NCBI GenBank assembly: GCA_905250025.1
Contig: CAJNOJ010000200.1
Coordinates: 1-64,000 of the forward strand
DNA length: 64,000 bases
Direction of reading: 5' to 3'
Source of the DNA: Adineta ricciae
Taxonomy: Eukaryota; Rotifera; Eurotatoria; Adinetida; Adinetidae
Positions 47,049 to 59,024 of this stretch are shown piece by piece. Position 1 is the first letter of the stretch. Each line of letters opens with the position of its first letter. The notes below the pieces were generated by a model, which worked only from the letters and a program-made list of their open reading frames with translations, had not been told where the DNA came from and made no database searches. The position numbers were made by a program, and so were the translations under genes.

Positions 47049-48976
47049 CGAGCTTCGAAATAAGACAATTCTATTTCCACTATTCTTAATAACTCAATAA
47101 AATTTTTATATTCAGCGTGCATTTTTTATCAGAGTTCGGTAATTTTAATAGAAAAATATGCCAATAATTGAAGTCAAATCCAATGACGATCTACAGGCTT
47201 CGACGGAAAACATCATTGCATAGTTTTTTTTCTTAATCATTTTATCAATTACGACTGGACGTAGATAATGATCTTGCATATCAAAAAATAAGAACACAAG
47301 TATTTACAAGACATAAAAATGTCAAATAACTGTACGACGTTAATTGATTTGTCCAACAAAGAAATATAATTAACGCAGAGATCCTCTTGCATATATCAAG
47401 GCAGAAAAAGAAAAGCTCTTCTCATTCATAAACGATAAAAAGCAGTCTTAGTTTAACGGATCAATTCAGTACGATCAAAAGGTAATGTATCGTTTCTTCA
47501 CGTGACACATACGCTCTTTCATTCATCTGTCGAATTCGTATATTAATCAAAAAGAAAACTAGGAAATTATGAGTCGTTTGACATATAACCAAATATTTAG
47601 TTAGCGTAGTTGACTTAGCCGGCGTGTCAGAATGTGCATTTAATTCACTTGGTAAGATTTAGATGGAAGCAAATGTATCACCATGGGAATGAGAATGAAT
47701 TTGATTATTCAACTAATAAAATGAACTTCACTTTGCGTAACCCATATGCGACGAGAACATCAACTTCTCTCCCTGATGTAAGTTTCAAGAACTCTAGAAG
47801 GTAGAATTTAAATTTCAGGAAGATCTATCTCAACATGCGATCACGAGATACGCTGAGAACTTCATAAATTGTTGAGGGCTTTTTTCTCTACATTTGCCTT
47901 ATTTTCATCGATCATAATAGAGAAAACGATATAACTAAGGAGTGAAAAAAAGATAATTGATGTTGTTGTATCCATAGAAGAAAAACGACGGCAGAATCGG
48001 CGTTTTCCTGTTCTCTCCTTTCTTTTTCTCTTCGTTTGCTTTTATGTTCGTCATCGTGGACTCAATATTATCGCCTAGTCTACTGAACATCGCCTAGTCT
48101 ACTGAGAATGCCGCTGAAATAACAAACAAGAAAACATTGAGACAACTCGAAATATTATCATCTATTCCCGTTTGACTAGGAAAAAAAGAGCTCAAATCAA
48201 GAACTTGTCAATCATTCTTCTCATTTTCCTCATGTTCGACGTCTCGATCTATTATTCAATTTCTACCAAATGATATTTGTCCAAGTTTCGTGATTATCAT
48301 CATGTCATTGATCTTATTCATTGGAAAAATTCTCAAACTCTTTTATCTTCTCATCGTAAGTCTTTCACTCCAGCTATTCTGCAGCTCGATGATTGCATTT
48401 TAACATTCAAGTATATACATACATATAAGCATTTACTTATATTTATCAATCGAATAAATGCACACGAATAAAAGAACGAACGAGCGAACGATTGATTATG
48501 TATATACCGAAGATGAAATTTCAGACAGTTTCTTTTTCTTCAAACGCGATGTGCCTTTTTTTTTCAAATGTCAAATAGAGGATTTGTATAGTGACGTAGG
48601 ACGAACAAATAGTTGATACATAACTGTTGATAGTCTAGCAAATTCAATCAATTTCCGACTAAGATGATGAGTCAAGTTCTAGTTTTGTTAAATATTTGAC
48701 ATTGATTTGTCTGCTCATCGGCTCATTTCATCCTCCCTTCTTTTTCTTTTGCGTAGAGTAGACGTGAAAATGGTGAGCGCAGGTTCTTTCTTTTTCGTTT
48801 ACTTAACCAAATATTCGAGTACGATGTACTTCTTAAAATTCGCTTGCCAAGTATGACTTATTGACCTGAAGGTAAGCGTCGTGTGCATTTGTAAGATAAA
48901 TAAATATTGGAGGTAAAAAGGTCGAAATCTCTTTGATTAAGTTTGGTTTCTCTTGTAGATCAGCTGCTACGAAGAA
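47049..48976. other. intergenic, no gene recognised
   Basis: Almost 2 kb with short frames only. It includes a 17-bp direct repeat at 48070-48105 and, near the right end, possible 5' exons of the next gene (an ATG directly before a GTGAGC donor at about 48769-48772). Confidence 0.45.
48070..48105. repeat. two tandem 17-bp units, 19-bp period
   Basis: ATCGCCTAGTCTACTGA occurs twice, two bases apart. No gene or known element is linked to it. Confidence 0.85.
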
Positions 48977-51900
48977 ATGAGTTCAACATTTCGACAATGG
49001 AAGAATAAACTGCATTGTTCACATAGACAATCGATGAATCAAAATCAGTTGTTCGTCGAAGACGAGGTAATCAGAAACGTTTCCGTGAAACATTTCTTTG
49101 ATTGATTAGTTTTAGTTCAAAAATGTACATAATGTCATGGACAGTCTCGTGAATGAAAACAATGCATTGAAGACACGACTTGATCTATTAGAAAATCGAG
49201 TAAGTCATTTGAAAAAGATTGCTTTTCTTTTGGAAATTGTCTTTTCTCTTTTAGTATGAACGATGGATCCATGACGAACAAACTTATTTGAATAAACGTA
49301 TTGAATATCTTGAAAATGAAAATCATCAATTGCACGAGCTATATATCAGTTACCAGATGCAAAATGAAACGTGTATGCGATCAATGACGGATTTAATCAT
49401 GAAAATTCTTTTAACCCAACAGGTAAATGTCACTTAGATCTTTGTTGTTACTTGTAAACCAGAACAACAATCGATAAGTGCTTATCTCAGAGATGTTTTC
49501 TTCTTTAATTGATACATCCAAATCTCAAGTTGTGCACTCGTCTCTCTCTTACTGTCACTTCGTTTTATCAACGAATAGAAAAATAATGTTGACAACGTCG
49601 CACATGAAATATCTTTTATCAACAGATCTACGAAAAATATATATATATATGTCTCACGTTTCTTCGTGCGTTCGTTTTACATAAAGAAGCGATGATTATC
49701 GTAGGTAAATAAAGAAAAAACATCATGACCAGACAAAAAAGACGACGAATTCAAGATCTTCTTGGACAATGTATCCTTCCATGTCATGATCACGCTAAAT
49801 CGCAGGTAGAAGAACGTCTGTTTCTCCACTGCAAAAGAAATTTTTCCCTCTTAAATCACGAATGAAGACATAATACTCGATTTCTTTTCACAGGAACGAA
49901 GAAAAGAACGTGTTGAACTGTATCATGAGAACGATGCGGCCCAATGGAGGACGGAGCAACAGCAGGTAGAGCAGTCGCCTGTTCTTTGTACCTCGATCAA
50001 TTAGTATGTTGTATTTGAATAGGATGATGATAATCGATGTACTACTAATGATCAAACCACATGGCTTGATCAGCGCTTGATGAATGCCGATGAACACGAT
50101 CAACAAACAAGAAATCATTCATCGGGTATGTGTTCTTGTATTCTTATGAAAGAATATGTTATGATGTAAGTTCCTTTTTTCTCTGCTTGTCGGATTTTTT
50201 TCTCTTCGTCATACACATGTCTAATTAGGATACTACAGAACGAGAGAAAAAAAGGAGAAAGTACATGGAAGAGGAGAAGAGAAAAAAGCAAACTGCTATG
50301 TTTTTCCGTGAAGCAAAGAGAAAATATGCTAACGGCAACTGGAAAAAAAACGGCAGTTTCGAAGGCAAAAACTAAGTGTGCTTATTAATTGAGTCGTTTT
50401 TCCAGCAAGAAAAAAGAAAAGTCTATACAAACGGTAAGATAATATTATTCAAGATTATTTAGGTAAATATCGAGAAAGACTTTTCAAATGGGAATAAGAA
50501 AACATGATTTTATTGAGTAAATACCGTCGAGAAGATCGACGTAAAAAGAACAACTGTCAGAAGAAATAAATATCTCTGTCCTGTAATATAGACCAGTCTG
50601 TCAGAAGAATCATCATCATACTCAGGAAACTTCCGATAGGGGGATATGTGGAAACTAACATTCTCAATAGAGGATCTAATTTTTCAATATGAAAGTTGCA
50701 TTACTAGGACACGTTTTCCGATATAATATTGTCAACTATACAGATCCCTAAGAGAAAACCTGTGAATGATATTGATGAAAATTGCTTGTTCTATCGCCTT
50801 GAATTTCAATTACTGTGAGAAGAGAAGAAAAAGATGAGTAATTATGTTTGTCAACATGACAAATCAAGGACAGAAATTTAGTGTCTATCCGTTCTAACTA
50901 TGAATTCTATTCGATCGGCATGCGATCGATAGAACGCCTCATATTTCTCATCCGAGAGTCTCAAATAACACATAATAATCAATATAGAAATGAAATAAGA
51001 TTCACTAATATCCTTTGCCTGATTACGGTCATCGACGAAGTGGAAAGACTTACAGATAGAGAATTCTCTTCATCGTTCTGATTCGATTAATCCATTTCTG
51101 TTCATAGAATATCCCGATCAATTGTTAACACTGGCTACTGTCAAATCTAAATCCGAGAGATCATCCACTGGCCTGACAAATAAACTCTATTATCTGTTAA
51201 GTAATGAAAAGTCTCCTTGTGATAATCAACGTTTACCAAGTGTAAATATCGTTCCTGTTAATGATCCTCATACTATTCCTCGTAAACAACAATCAACAAT
51301 AACAATTAATCCGAAGAATAAGTCAACACCACAATATGCCCGAACAACTTATTCTAACCATGAAAGGTTATCAACACAAACCCCAGTTCGTACAACGACA
51401 GTTGTTAAAAACACATCCACAACATCGCCTGCCAAACCAATCCGAGTACAAGCAACTCCCGTGCGAGCATCGACGACAACAGCAGCAGCAGCAACTGCAA
51501 CAACTAATCGACCACGTCCTACTATTTCTACAACTACTTATCAAAAGACAACATCGTCAACTTCAATACCTACCAAGCCATCTCGACCGCGATACACTCT
51601 GGCAAAGTCTTCTGAACCGCTACGAACTGTTACACCGACACCACCAACAAGCACACGAACAAGTGCTTCGAAATCAACAAAACCGGCACCGGCTACTGTT
51701 AAAGCACGTCCACCACCAGTTACTCATCAATCTGCTCGTGTTTCCGATCTTGACGCACTGATCGCTCAGCGACAAGCTCAGACTAAAGCGAAAAAGCCAA
51801 CCTCCATTCCAGTCACTTCTGTGACGAATAACAAAATCCGACAATCGCTGTTTACAAAAAATACCGTTAAATTAGTTCGACCTGTCCGTAGTCAAGAACT

Positions 51901-52692
51901 GAAAACATTCAGTTGCCATCTAACACCTGAAGTACCGAATATAGTTTCAAATGAAGTCGTATGTCAAACTAATGAGTCGTTGTCAACGTTAACGCCACCT
52001 TCACTCGAATCGATCACTGAAACGAAAACCATCGAGAAAAAAGAGGATTCAAGTACACCAAGTATTGCGCATGATTTTTCCGAAGATAGCCTCAACGAGC
52101 ATCACCATGGTCAGAAATTAGTCGATACAAGTAAGCAAAATTCGAGGAAAAAAGAAGTTTTTGTAATTAAAATGAAATACTCTAATTTAGATGCATCAAT
52201 GAGTACGAAAGAGAATAATCATAACCATCATCTGCGCGATCAGTCGTCTGGAAGTGATATTTCACCGATTATCCTAATCAAAACTGAAACATCAGCTGAC
52301 TCGGCGTATTGTAATGGTTCGCTAGATCGTGAAGAAACGAACACAAGCGACGGATATTTTCTCCTACCGGATGATCAATTAACTTCAAAAGACAATCCGT
52401 ATTCGACGAAATCTTCATCTGTATCACAGAAATCAGTCGTACATCGATTAGTCTTTCCCGGTCGACTCGGTCGAATGATATTCTTTCGTCGCATCTTATC
52501 CGATTCGGATATCTATCAAAAAATCTGCTCCAAAGACTCGGAAATTACTCATAATGTCTACCATTTAGATACAATACGGGATTACTCAATGGAATTTTAC
52601 ATGTTAACTACATATGCTTCCGATTCACAGTTGCACGCTTGGATTGATTGTAGTGATGATGAACTTGTGAATAATGTGTGCCATTTCGATGA
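48977..52692 (+). CDS. coiled-coil and Ser/Thr-rich protein locus, cut at the N
   Basis: Exon-like blocks: 48959-49066, 49116-49199, 49255-49422, about 49725-49805, 49894-49965, 50023-50125 and 51108-52692. The first three encode a helical coiled coil (VHNVMDSLVNENNALKTRL, RIEYLENENHQLHELY). The next three encode basic and acidic linkers (QKRRRIQDLLGQ, RRKERVELYHEND). The last block, about 528 residues, is rich in Thr, Ser, Pro, Ala and basic residues, then acidic. Joining block 3 to block 4 in phase is not clean: reading on from block 3 meets a stop, and block 4 has its own ATG at 49725. There may therefore be two genes. The last frame is still open when it reaches the N at 52693, so the true C-terminus is missing. 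Family not recognised; coiled coil plus a basic Ser/Pro-rich region would suit a cytoskeletal protein, which is a guess. Confidence 0.6.
50126..51107 (+). other. long intron-like gap in the coiled-coil locus
   Basis: GTATGTG after TCATCGG and TTCATAG before AATATCCC fit an intron of about 1 kb in phase 1. Short open frames inside have no recognisable content. Confidence 0.5.
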
Positions 52693-52693
52693 N
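52693..52693. other. single undetermined base at a likely contig join
   Basis: It is the only N in the window. The plus-strand coiled-coil gene is still open on its left, and the minus-strand RPS17 copy 2 lacks its last 70 residues on its right. Homology to block copy 1 starts at the next base. Confidence 0.85.
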
Positions 52694-52940
52694 TATCCCG
52701 TCGTTCACGTTCTTCTTCTTGAAGTTTAATCGAAATGCCACGAACAGGTCCAGCTTGAATACGTTTCATCAAATGTGTAATGAAACCAGCGATTTGATTA
52801 CGAAGACGTTTCGTCGGGATAATGGCGATTTCTTCGACAACACGTTTGTTGGTATGAAAATCCAAGGTTAACTTTGTGTAGTACTTTTCGATGATTTGGC
52901 GTGATGCCTTCTTAATGGTTTTTGTACGAACACGACCCAT
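52694..52940 (-). CDS. RPS17: 40S ribosomal protein S17, block copy 2 (3' truncated at the N)
   Basis: It carries the first 82 residues of eS17 ([11 protein letters not shown] to [10 protein letters not shown]), with the same sequence as copy 1 and only a few silent base changes. It then ends at the N. The last 70 residues, including the Gln/Gly-rich tail, are absent from the window. The loss looks like a sequence-end effect rather than decay, because what is present is unbroken. Confidence 0.93.
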
Positions 52941-53075
52941 GTTTGTTGGTTAAGTGTGGTAGAATAGAGAAACAACGAGATAATCTAAAAATTTACAAAG
53001 CAAACAAAAAAAAAACGAAGAGATTCATTCGTAAAAAAATAAAATGAATAAATTATTCGAAAATTGTTTCTTTAT

Positions 53076-53435
53076 TTAGGAACTATCTGGTTTTCTAATG
53101 ACTACTTTGACTTTTGGCTGACGATCTTCGGCATTGGCAGCATAATCAGATTCAGTATGATTTCGACAATGTTGACAATTATCGAATTCTTTGTCCTCTT
53201 CGGTTTCGTTAGCATCCGACTGAGGATCATGTGGTTTTGTATAGATACAGCAGCATTTCGATTTCTTTTTGTTCATATATTCATTATCAACCGTTTCTTC
53301 TGACCAACGCACGCGCGGACCATTGTCAGATGGACTCGTCAGTTCTAAAACGAGCGTCGGAGGGTTTTCTCGTGAAGTATGTCTAGTTTCAGCTGACGTT
53401 GTTGTTGTCGTCGTTGTTCGACTAGATGTTGCCAT
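53076..53435 (-). CDS. PPP1R11: PPP1R11 (protein phosphatase 1 inhibitor-3), block copy 2
   Basis: 119 residues from MATSSRTT. It keeps RVRW, TVDNEYM, KCCCIYTKP and NCQHCRNH as in copy 1. Differences: one more Thr in the N-terminal run and a few substitutions (TEPRH to AETRH, SNANE to SDANE, AAKAE to AANAE), all outside the PP1-binding core. It should be as active as copy 1. Confidence 0.92.
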   Translation of the reverse strand: MATSSRTTTTTTTSAETRHTSRENPPTLVLELTSPSDNGPRVRWSEETVDNEYMNKKKSKCCCIYTKPHDPQSDANETEEDKEFDNCQHCRNHTESDYAANAEDRQPKVKVVIRKPDSS

Positions 53436-53727
53436 ATGACACACTACGATTGAAAAATCGAAAAACGCAAATATTTATCTGAAAATAGAAAGAGAATAGT
53501 GCGCCGATAACAATTTCAAGTTTTATTTTCGATTTGAACCACCGTATCAATGAAATCCATTTCTTGAAACGATGATTGAAATGGGATTTCATGGATATGC
53601 TACATATAGAGAACGAAAATATTGATTTGGCTTACTATTTGGAATAGTTTCAGTAGAACGAAACAAAGAAAAAGGAGAGAAATTCGATCTGACACAAAGA
53701 TCATAATTGATTATTACACAAACTTTA

Positions 53728-54348
53728 TCACACATACCAATCATAATAAGATTCATTAAGTATTCTTCCATGGCCGAGCGTTTGATATTTAATTGAGCGT
53801 ATCGCATACTCATTACCATTATTTGTCTGTTCGATATCAGATAAGATCGTCGTCGTTTGCCTGGTTGGACTCAAACGATCATACTGCAACTGTACACGTT
53901 GTTTCCAATGACTATAGTCCATGGGATGAAGATTAGTGAGGCCGTTGTACACAATCGAACGATTTATCTGTCGACCAAATAAACCATTTCGATATTCGAG
54001 TTGGAAGAGGCCAGGACAATGATCACATAGTAATCGTAATATTCGATCTAACATACGAATTGTCCATGCATAGCCATCATCTGCTAGTTTTCGACATGAT
54101 ATATAACATTGGATTTGGTATTCATCAATATTCCATGGAATATACAAATAGTAACGTTCATTCGATATCGTTAGAGAAAATTCAAAGGCATTATCTGACT
54201 CATCATTCGGATTGTAAAAAATGATGGAATTCGGTATCCAAAAATGTCGAAGAGCGATGAGACGAACTTGCTCGAATGCACGATAAGTTAGTAGATGATC
54301 GTGAGATTTGTTCAGCAGACCAAAATGCATATCAGTTAGATCAGACAT
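53728..54348 (-). CDS. unknown protein, block copy 2
   Basis: 206 residues, the same length as copy 1, with the same acceptor-like TTATTTCAG before the ATG. Replacements are few (for example MSNLTD to MSDLTD, SLLNKS to GLLNKS, HSPND to YNPND). The intact frame in both copies supports a real protein-coding gene. Confidence 0.65.
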   Translation of the reverse strand: MSDLTDMHFGLLNKSHDHLLTYRAFEQVRLIALRHFWIPNSIIFYNPNDESDNAFEFSLTISNERYYLYIPWNIDEYQIQCYISCRKLADDGYAWTIRMLDRILRLLCDHCPGLFQLEYRNGLFGRQINRSIVYNGLTNLHPMDYSHWKQRVQLQYDRLSPTRQTTTILSDIEQTNNGNEYAIRSIKYQTLGHGRILNESYYDWYV

Positions 54349-54658
54349 CTGAAATAAGAGAGAAGAAAAAACGAATCGAAGGATATTTTGTTGAACAATA
54401 AAGTGGAAGAAAGAGATTATGCGTGTTGTTAGTAGAAATATTAATTTGATCATTACGTTTCTACTGGAAAGAAAAAAACGAAAAGTTCCACAATATATTA
54501 ACAAAGAGACAAAAAAACGAGCAGATCGATCGCACATAAGAATATATAAAAAAAAGACGACAGAAATGGCATGTATTTAGGTGATTGACAAATGTACAAG
54601 CAATCTTCTTTCTCTGATTAGAATTCATCTGACTAGAACAAAAGAAAGAAATTTCTCA

Positions 54659-55475
54659 CTAATGATCTTTAGTTGTTAACCGATCGATTAATTCTTGTAA
54701 AGGTGCTAATTCTTTTTTTTCGACTAAGGAAAATTCTTGAATGAAATAAACGAAATGTTTAAATGATGTATTTAAATGTGCTTCTTCTTTGAGCATAACA
54801 ACTTCTTTGAAGTGTTGATGGTATATGTGAGCATAGACACGGAATAAGCGTTTTAAGATTGTTTTGGCAATGGAGAGGAAATTTTTGGGAAATGGTACAC
54901 CGATTTTCGATGGAAAAAGACTTTCCTCATCGAGTTGATCTTGCACCCAAGACATTAAATAATCAATGTAACGTGGTGCTGAACATTTAATAGGCTTTTT
55001 AATTGTTTGACCATCGGCCCAATGATATTCATACTTGGGTCCAGCTGTCATTAAGACACATGTTGTTTCCGTACAGAATTCGGTGATTGTACCGTAGAGC
55101 ATGTTGATTTGATTGAAAAAATCCACAACTAAATCAAACGATTTACTAAGATATTTCAATTTTCATTGCAAAGCGTCTGTACTGTTAACAGCGATCCATT
55201 CGTTAAGGTCTTCTCCATCTGGTAATTGAACAGCAAGGCGTAGGTTTCCACTTCCGAGAGTATTTTGAGCATGTCTCATCAAATCATGTTGTTTAGTACC
55301 TGTAAAAGAAAAAAAACTGAAAATAACAATCGAATTGAACGGTAGATTTGAATACCTTCTGGTATATTTCTATGAGGTTTGAACGTACGTTGTTGTCGAC
55401 TAGAATAAAACGAGAAAAAAATGCGATGTGAAGTCGATTTATCAAGTGATCGGCAACTTACAATAGAAAATTCAT
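54659..55475 (-). CDS. MOB1: MOB1, block copy 2
   Basis: The same four-exon model as copy 1, start at 55475. The main exon is unchanged at the protein level, with about five silent or intronic differences in 600 bp. All zinc ligands (CTETTC, HIYHQH) are kept. Confidence 0.94.
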
Positions 55476-56225
55476 TTTAGCTCCTCGACATTGGAGATTG
55501 GATGAGTAAAAATATTAGTCTATCACATTGATCTTATCAGAATAGCAGAGATTTTTTAGTGGAAATACTAACAAAATCGTGTTTTAATGATGCCATCTAT
55601 TTATTCATTTTCGATCCTTATTTTACCGTCTATGTTTATTTCATCGATCCTCTATTTGCTTTTTTTGCAAATATCGCATGTCCCAATGCATACATCTAGC
55701 GACATCTATTTAAATTAACGTATATCGATGGTGAAAACCATCTATTTCCGATTCTGCTCAATCAAATCACGAATGATACACGCATTACATGCATCTCAAC
55801 GATGACAAGTCTCGTTCTATAAATAGAACATAAAAAACGTAATGATCAACGTCATACGATGCTGACAAATTGAGAAGTACCTGCAATGTTTTTTTTACAA
55901 AGCAATGTTGCAACTACATTTCATGATTGAAAAAAACTTTTTTATCTACAACTTGTGATGAAATACTCGTTGTATCTATGCTTTTCAAACATGGAAGAGG
56001 CGTTGTGAAGGGCAAAGGAAAAGGCGTTGTGAGGGGCAACAGAAGCGGTATTTTACAACTGTTGTGCAATACTTGCCCATGAGTATATATACGCGGTGTT
56101 TTACGTGTTTTTCTTTATCTTAAACTGTGAAGTAGAACGTACATCGTTGCGTTTGTGCTTTGCGAGATCAACTCCGCTTACTTCGAATAAACTTCTACAA
56201 CAGTGATCGAAGTAATGCAATAACA
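55476..56225. other. region between MOB1 and the TATA-driven transcript, copy 2
   Basis: Counterpart of 32015-32739, with a short extra insertion near 56010-56045 (a repeated AGGCGTTGTGA-like unit). A TATATATA box is at 56084-56091. No coding exon is seen. Confidence 0.5.
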
Positions 56226-56496
56226 ATGAGCGGTGGCTCTATGCGACTCGATGGTCTTTTAAGATTCGTCTTGGCTCGTTGGAGTACACCGCATCTTTCA
56301 CTTTCGTCTACAAGCTTATTTTCTTCTTTTTCTTTTCTCTTCCGGATTGACAGGTCCACGTCAAGTGCCATTCTATCTCCAACTAGCGGCTACGCAGTCG
56401 GCTCTTCGTGAGACGCATCGCAGGTCAAACTGCGTTTTGTGGTGGAGATCGAATATACGGTGCAAGAGGTGGATACCTGCCGGTCCACTGATATGA
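56226..56496 (+). CDS. uncertain small two-exon gene, copy 2
   Basis: Exons 56226-56253 and 56354-56496 give 56 residues: MSGGSMRLDG, PRQVPFYLQLAATQSALRE, then a Trp/Arg-rich end (LWWRSNIRCKRWIPAGPLI). Copy 1 has a stop where this copy has the first Trp. Family unknown; a non-coding transcript remains possible. Confidence 0.25.
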
Positions 56497-56640
56497 TTTG
56501 AGCGAACGTGTTCTGCGTATGCACATGACATCGATTCAGACATGTTTTCGTTCCATTTCATTGGATCGGCTAGGTGAGACGTCGATGAAATACTACAAAC
56601 AATCATTTATTGTCATGAAAAACAAACGCAAACAAGTAAG

Positions 56641-57995
56641 TCAATGCATTTCGAGTGATGTTTGTCGTCGAATGCGCATAGTTGTTTCTTGCATTGAATG
56701 ATGCAATGCATATGTATTCCATTGTAAGCCATTGCGTGCTGTATTTTGTAAAGCAAGTGGTGTTCGAACGTAGAGACCATTGAGATGGGATTGAAAACAA
56801 TTTGTAAACCACCATGCGCCATGATAGATTTGTGCACAATTGTCATAAAATAAGTTGTCAAAGTCGTGATCGAAGGTGGAGAATGATGCACCATTTGCAT
56901 TATCCCATGATGATGAAAGAGAATCGCCAGCCGTTGAGATGTTTGCAAGGAAGTTGGATACGGATAACTTATACTTTTCATTTTCGTTCTCTAACCGAAA
57001 TTGACCATATTCGGCGATGAGAATGGGTGCATCCCATGGTTTTAGATCGATTCGAAGACTGAAAATTCAATAAATTTTCATTTTGGAGTTCTCAAATGAA
57101 CTTACGCATATTCTCCCTGTTTGGTTAACTGATGAATCTTGTCATTTCCCAACCAAAATTCCATTTGTATATCGCCAAATCCAGTTTTATAATCATTCCA
57201 ACCTCGATAAAAATCCACCGTACCATTGAATCGTCGTTGAATGACTGTCCAACCTAATTTCAACAGAAAAATCAAAATCCTTTAAGTATTCTCACGCCTA
57301 TTTATCTCTTCCTTCATACCAGTAACATTGTTTTCAAATATACATTTAACTTCAAACGACTCGGTCCACGAACGAGGTTTAATACGAAAGATTCCTTCCG
57401 AAGTGCTTGGTGACTGTTGACGCAGTACATCATCACAATCTAAATCAATAAATACTTTCAAACTAATTTTACAAAATAAAAGTTTACCTGTCGGCAGTTC
57501 ATTAATATCTAAATTTCTCTTTACAGAAATAAGTGGCCTGGCCCATTGTGCAGGTTTCATTTGCAATTCATTCAGTAAGACATTAATCATATTCGTTAGA
57601 TTTTTAACTTTGTTCTCCATAAACGATATATTCAATGCAAACGTACGCTCTTGTTTTGTCATTTGTAAAACCAGTTCATTGAATGTGACATTAACATTTC
57701 GAACGGGTAATGACGAGTTTTTCATCTTGACCACTTCGTTTTCCAGATCAAATAATTTCATTTGTTGATCGTTGTAATAACTAATCATTTCATCGAGAAT
57801 AATATCCGTGATTTCGCCTTTCATACTCGTCATATAATTTGACATTGTTTTTTGAACTTCTTCTTGAATGAATTCACGACGACGAAAACGAGCACGCCGT
57901 TTTTTATGATGTTTCACATTCGAGTCAGTCAGTCGTGCCGATTCTAAGACACACAGAAGAAAGCAAACTAGTAGGACGAGCTGTTTGACAAACAT
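56641..57995 (-). CDS. secreted coiled-coil/fibrinogen-related protein, block copy 2
   Basis: The same four-exon layout as copy 1, with first exon about 57488-57995 and stop at 56641. Signal peptide [19 protein letters not shown], basic patch, coiled coil and the FReD domain are all kept. The substitutions are scattered (for example QRAKPL to QWARPL, SSTESF to SWTESF). No break is seen. Confidence 0.88.
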
Positions 57996-59024
57996 ATCTA
58001 AAAACAAGACAGTTTTGAAGCATATTCGAGTAGAAATATTCTAATGAACATTTCGTGCTGTGTTTGATATGAAGAAATCAGATGAAGACGTCATTCGGCG
58101 GCAGAGAAAGAAAGAAAGTAGCATGTTCATTTGAACTGGCATCTCTGATGCGCGAAGAAGATAACAGATGTGTGTTCATCAATGAACATTCTCTCTGTTC
58201 ATTAGATATGGCTTCATTGTTAACAACGATGCACACTATTCTCTTTTTTTATTCTCTCCATTAAATAAATAAACTCATTTTCTGAAAATTAAGTCATCCG
58301 ACCAATGACCTTTTTTTGAGTGGCAGAAACTAATGTGGTGGACTGCACGAGAGAACGAATGTCTCATCTTATTCATACAAACTATGTTTATTAGGAAATC
58401 TTCTCATCATCGGACACATCTGTTTTCACAACGAAGCTATTCGATATGGAACGATATGTATTTCAGTGCAAATGAGAAAACGAATGTTATGTTCATTATA
58501 TGATTAGTGCTGATAAAGCTGCTCATTTGCATATATCTATTGATGAAGAAGAAAAGGTCGAATGATAAGAAAGTTAAAATGGCATTCAGTGATCAGATCA
58601 ACGCCTTTGATTATAAAAGAATTTTATCGATCGTTTGTTCGTACATTGACAAATACAGAGTATCGCCGGAAGAGATCGAATATTGTTGTTTCAAGGCTAT
58701 TGATTGGAATGATAAACGAAGTTAATAGTCTACACATGTTGTTTATCAAATGAACAAATCGATGGCAAGACATGTGCTTCTTTTTATAGAAATGAATGAA
58801 GTGAACTGCCACCCGTGGAGAATGTGATATCACAAGTGTTTATTTCGTTTCAATGCAAACAATCGATTCACTTTTATTCGTAAAAGAATTCTTTTCAAGC
58901 ATACAACCGCTTTTATACGAACAGATTCTTTTTGATCGTATGACATTCGAAAACAAGTGAAAATGATTGGAACGATATTATTGGCTGATGCTTATTTCTT
59001 GTTGAGTAAAAGAAATGAAAATAT
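57996..59024. other. intergenic between FReD gene and AOAH, copy 2
   Basis: Counterpart of 34514-35542, including the small plus-strand frame. Base changes are more frequent here than in the coding parts. Confidence 0.5.
58543..58725 (+). CDS. uncertain 60-residue frame, copy 2
   Basis: Open as in copy 1 with two replacement changes (I to R, C to Y). No family is recognised. Confidence 0.3.
   Translation: MKKKRSNDKKVKMAFSDQINAFDYKRILSIVCSYIDKYRVSPEEIEYCCFKAIDWNDKRS

Noticed and set aside
51336-51761. Gln/His-rich frame of 141 codons
   Set aside because: It is a shifted reading of the Thr/Ser/Pro-rich coding exon of the coiled-coil locus; its composition follows from that low-complexity DNA.
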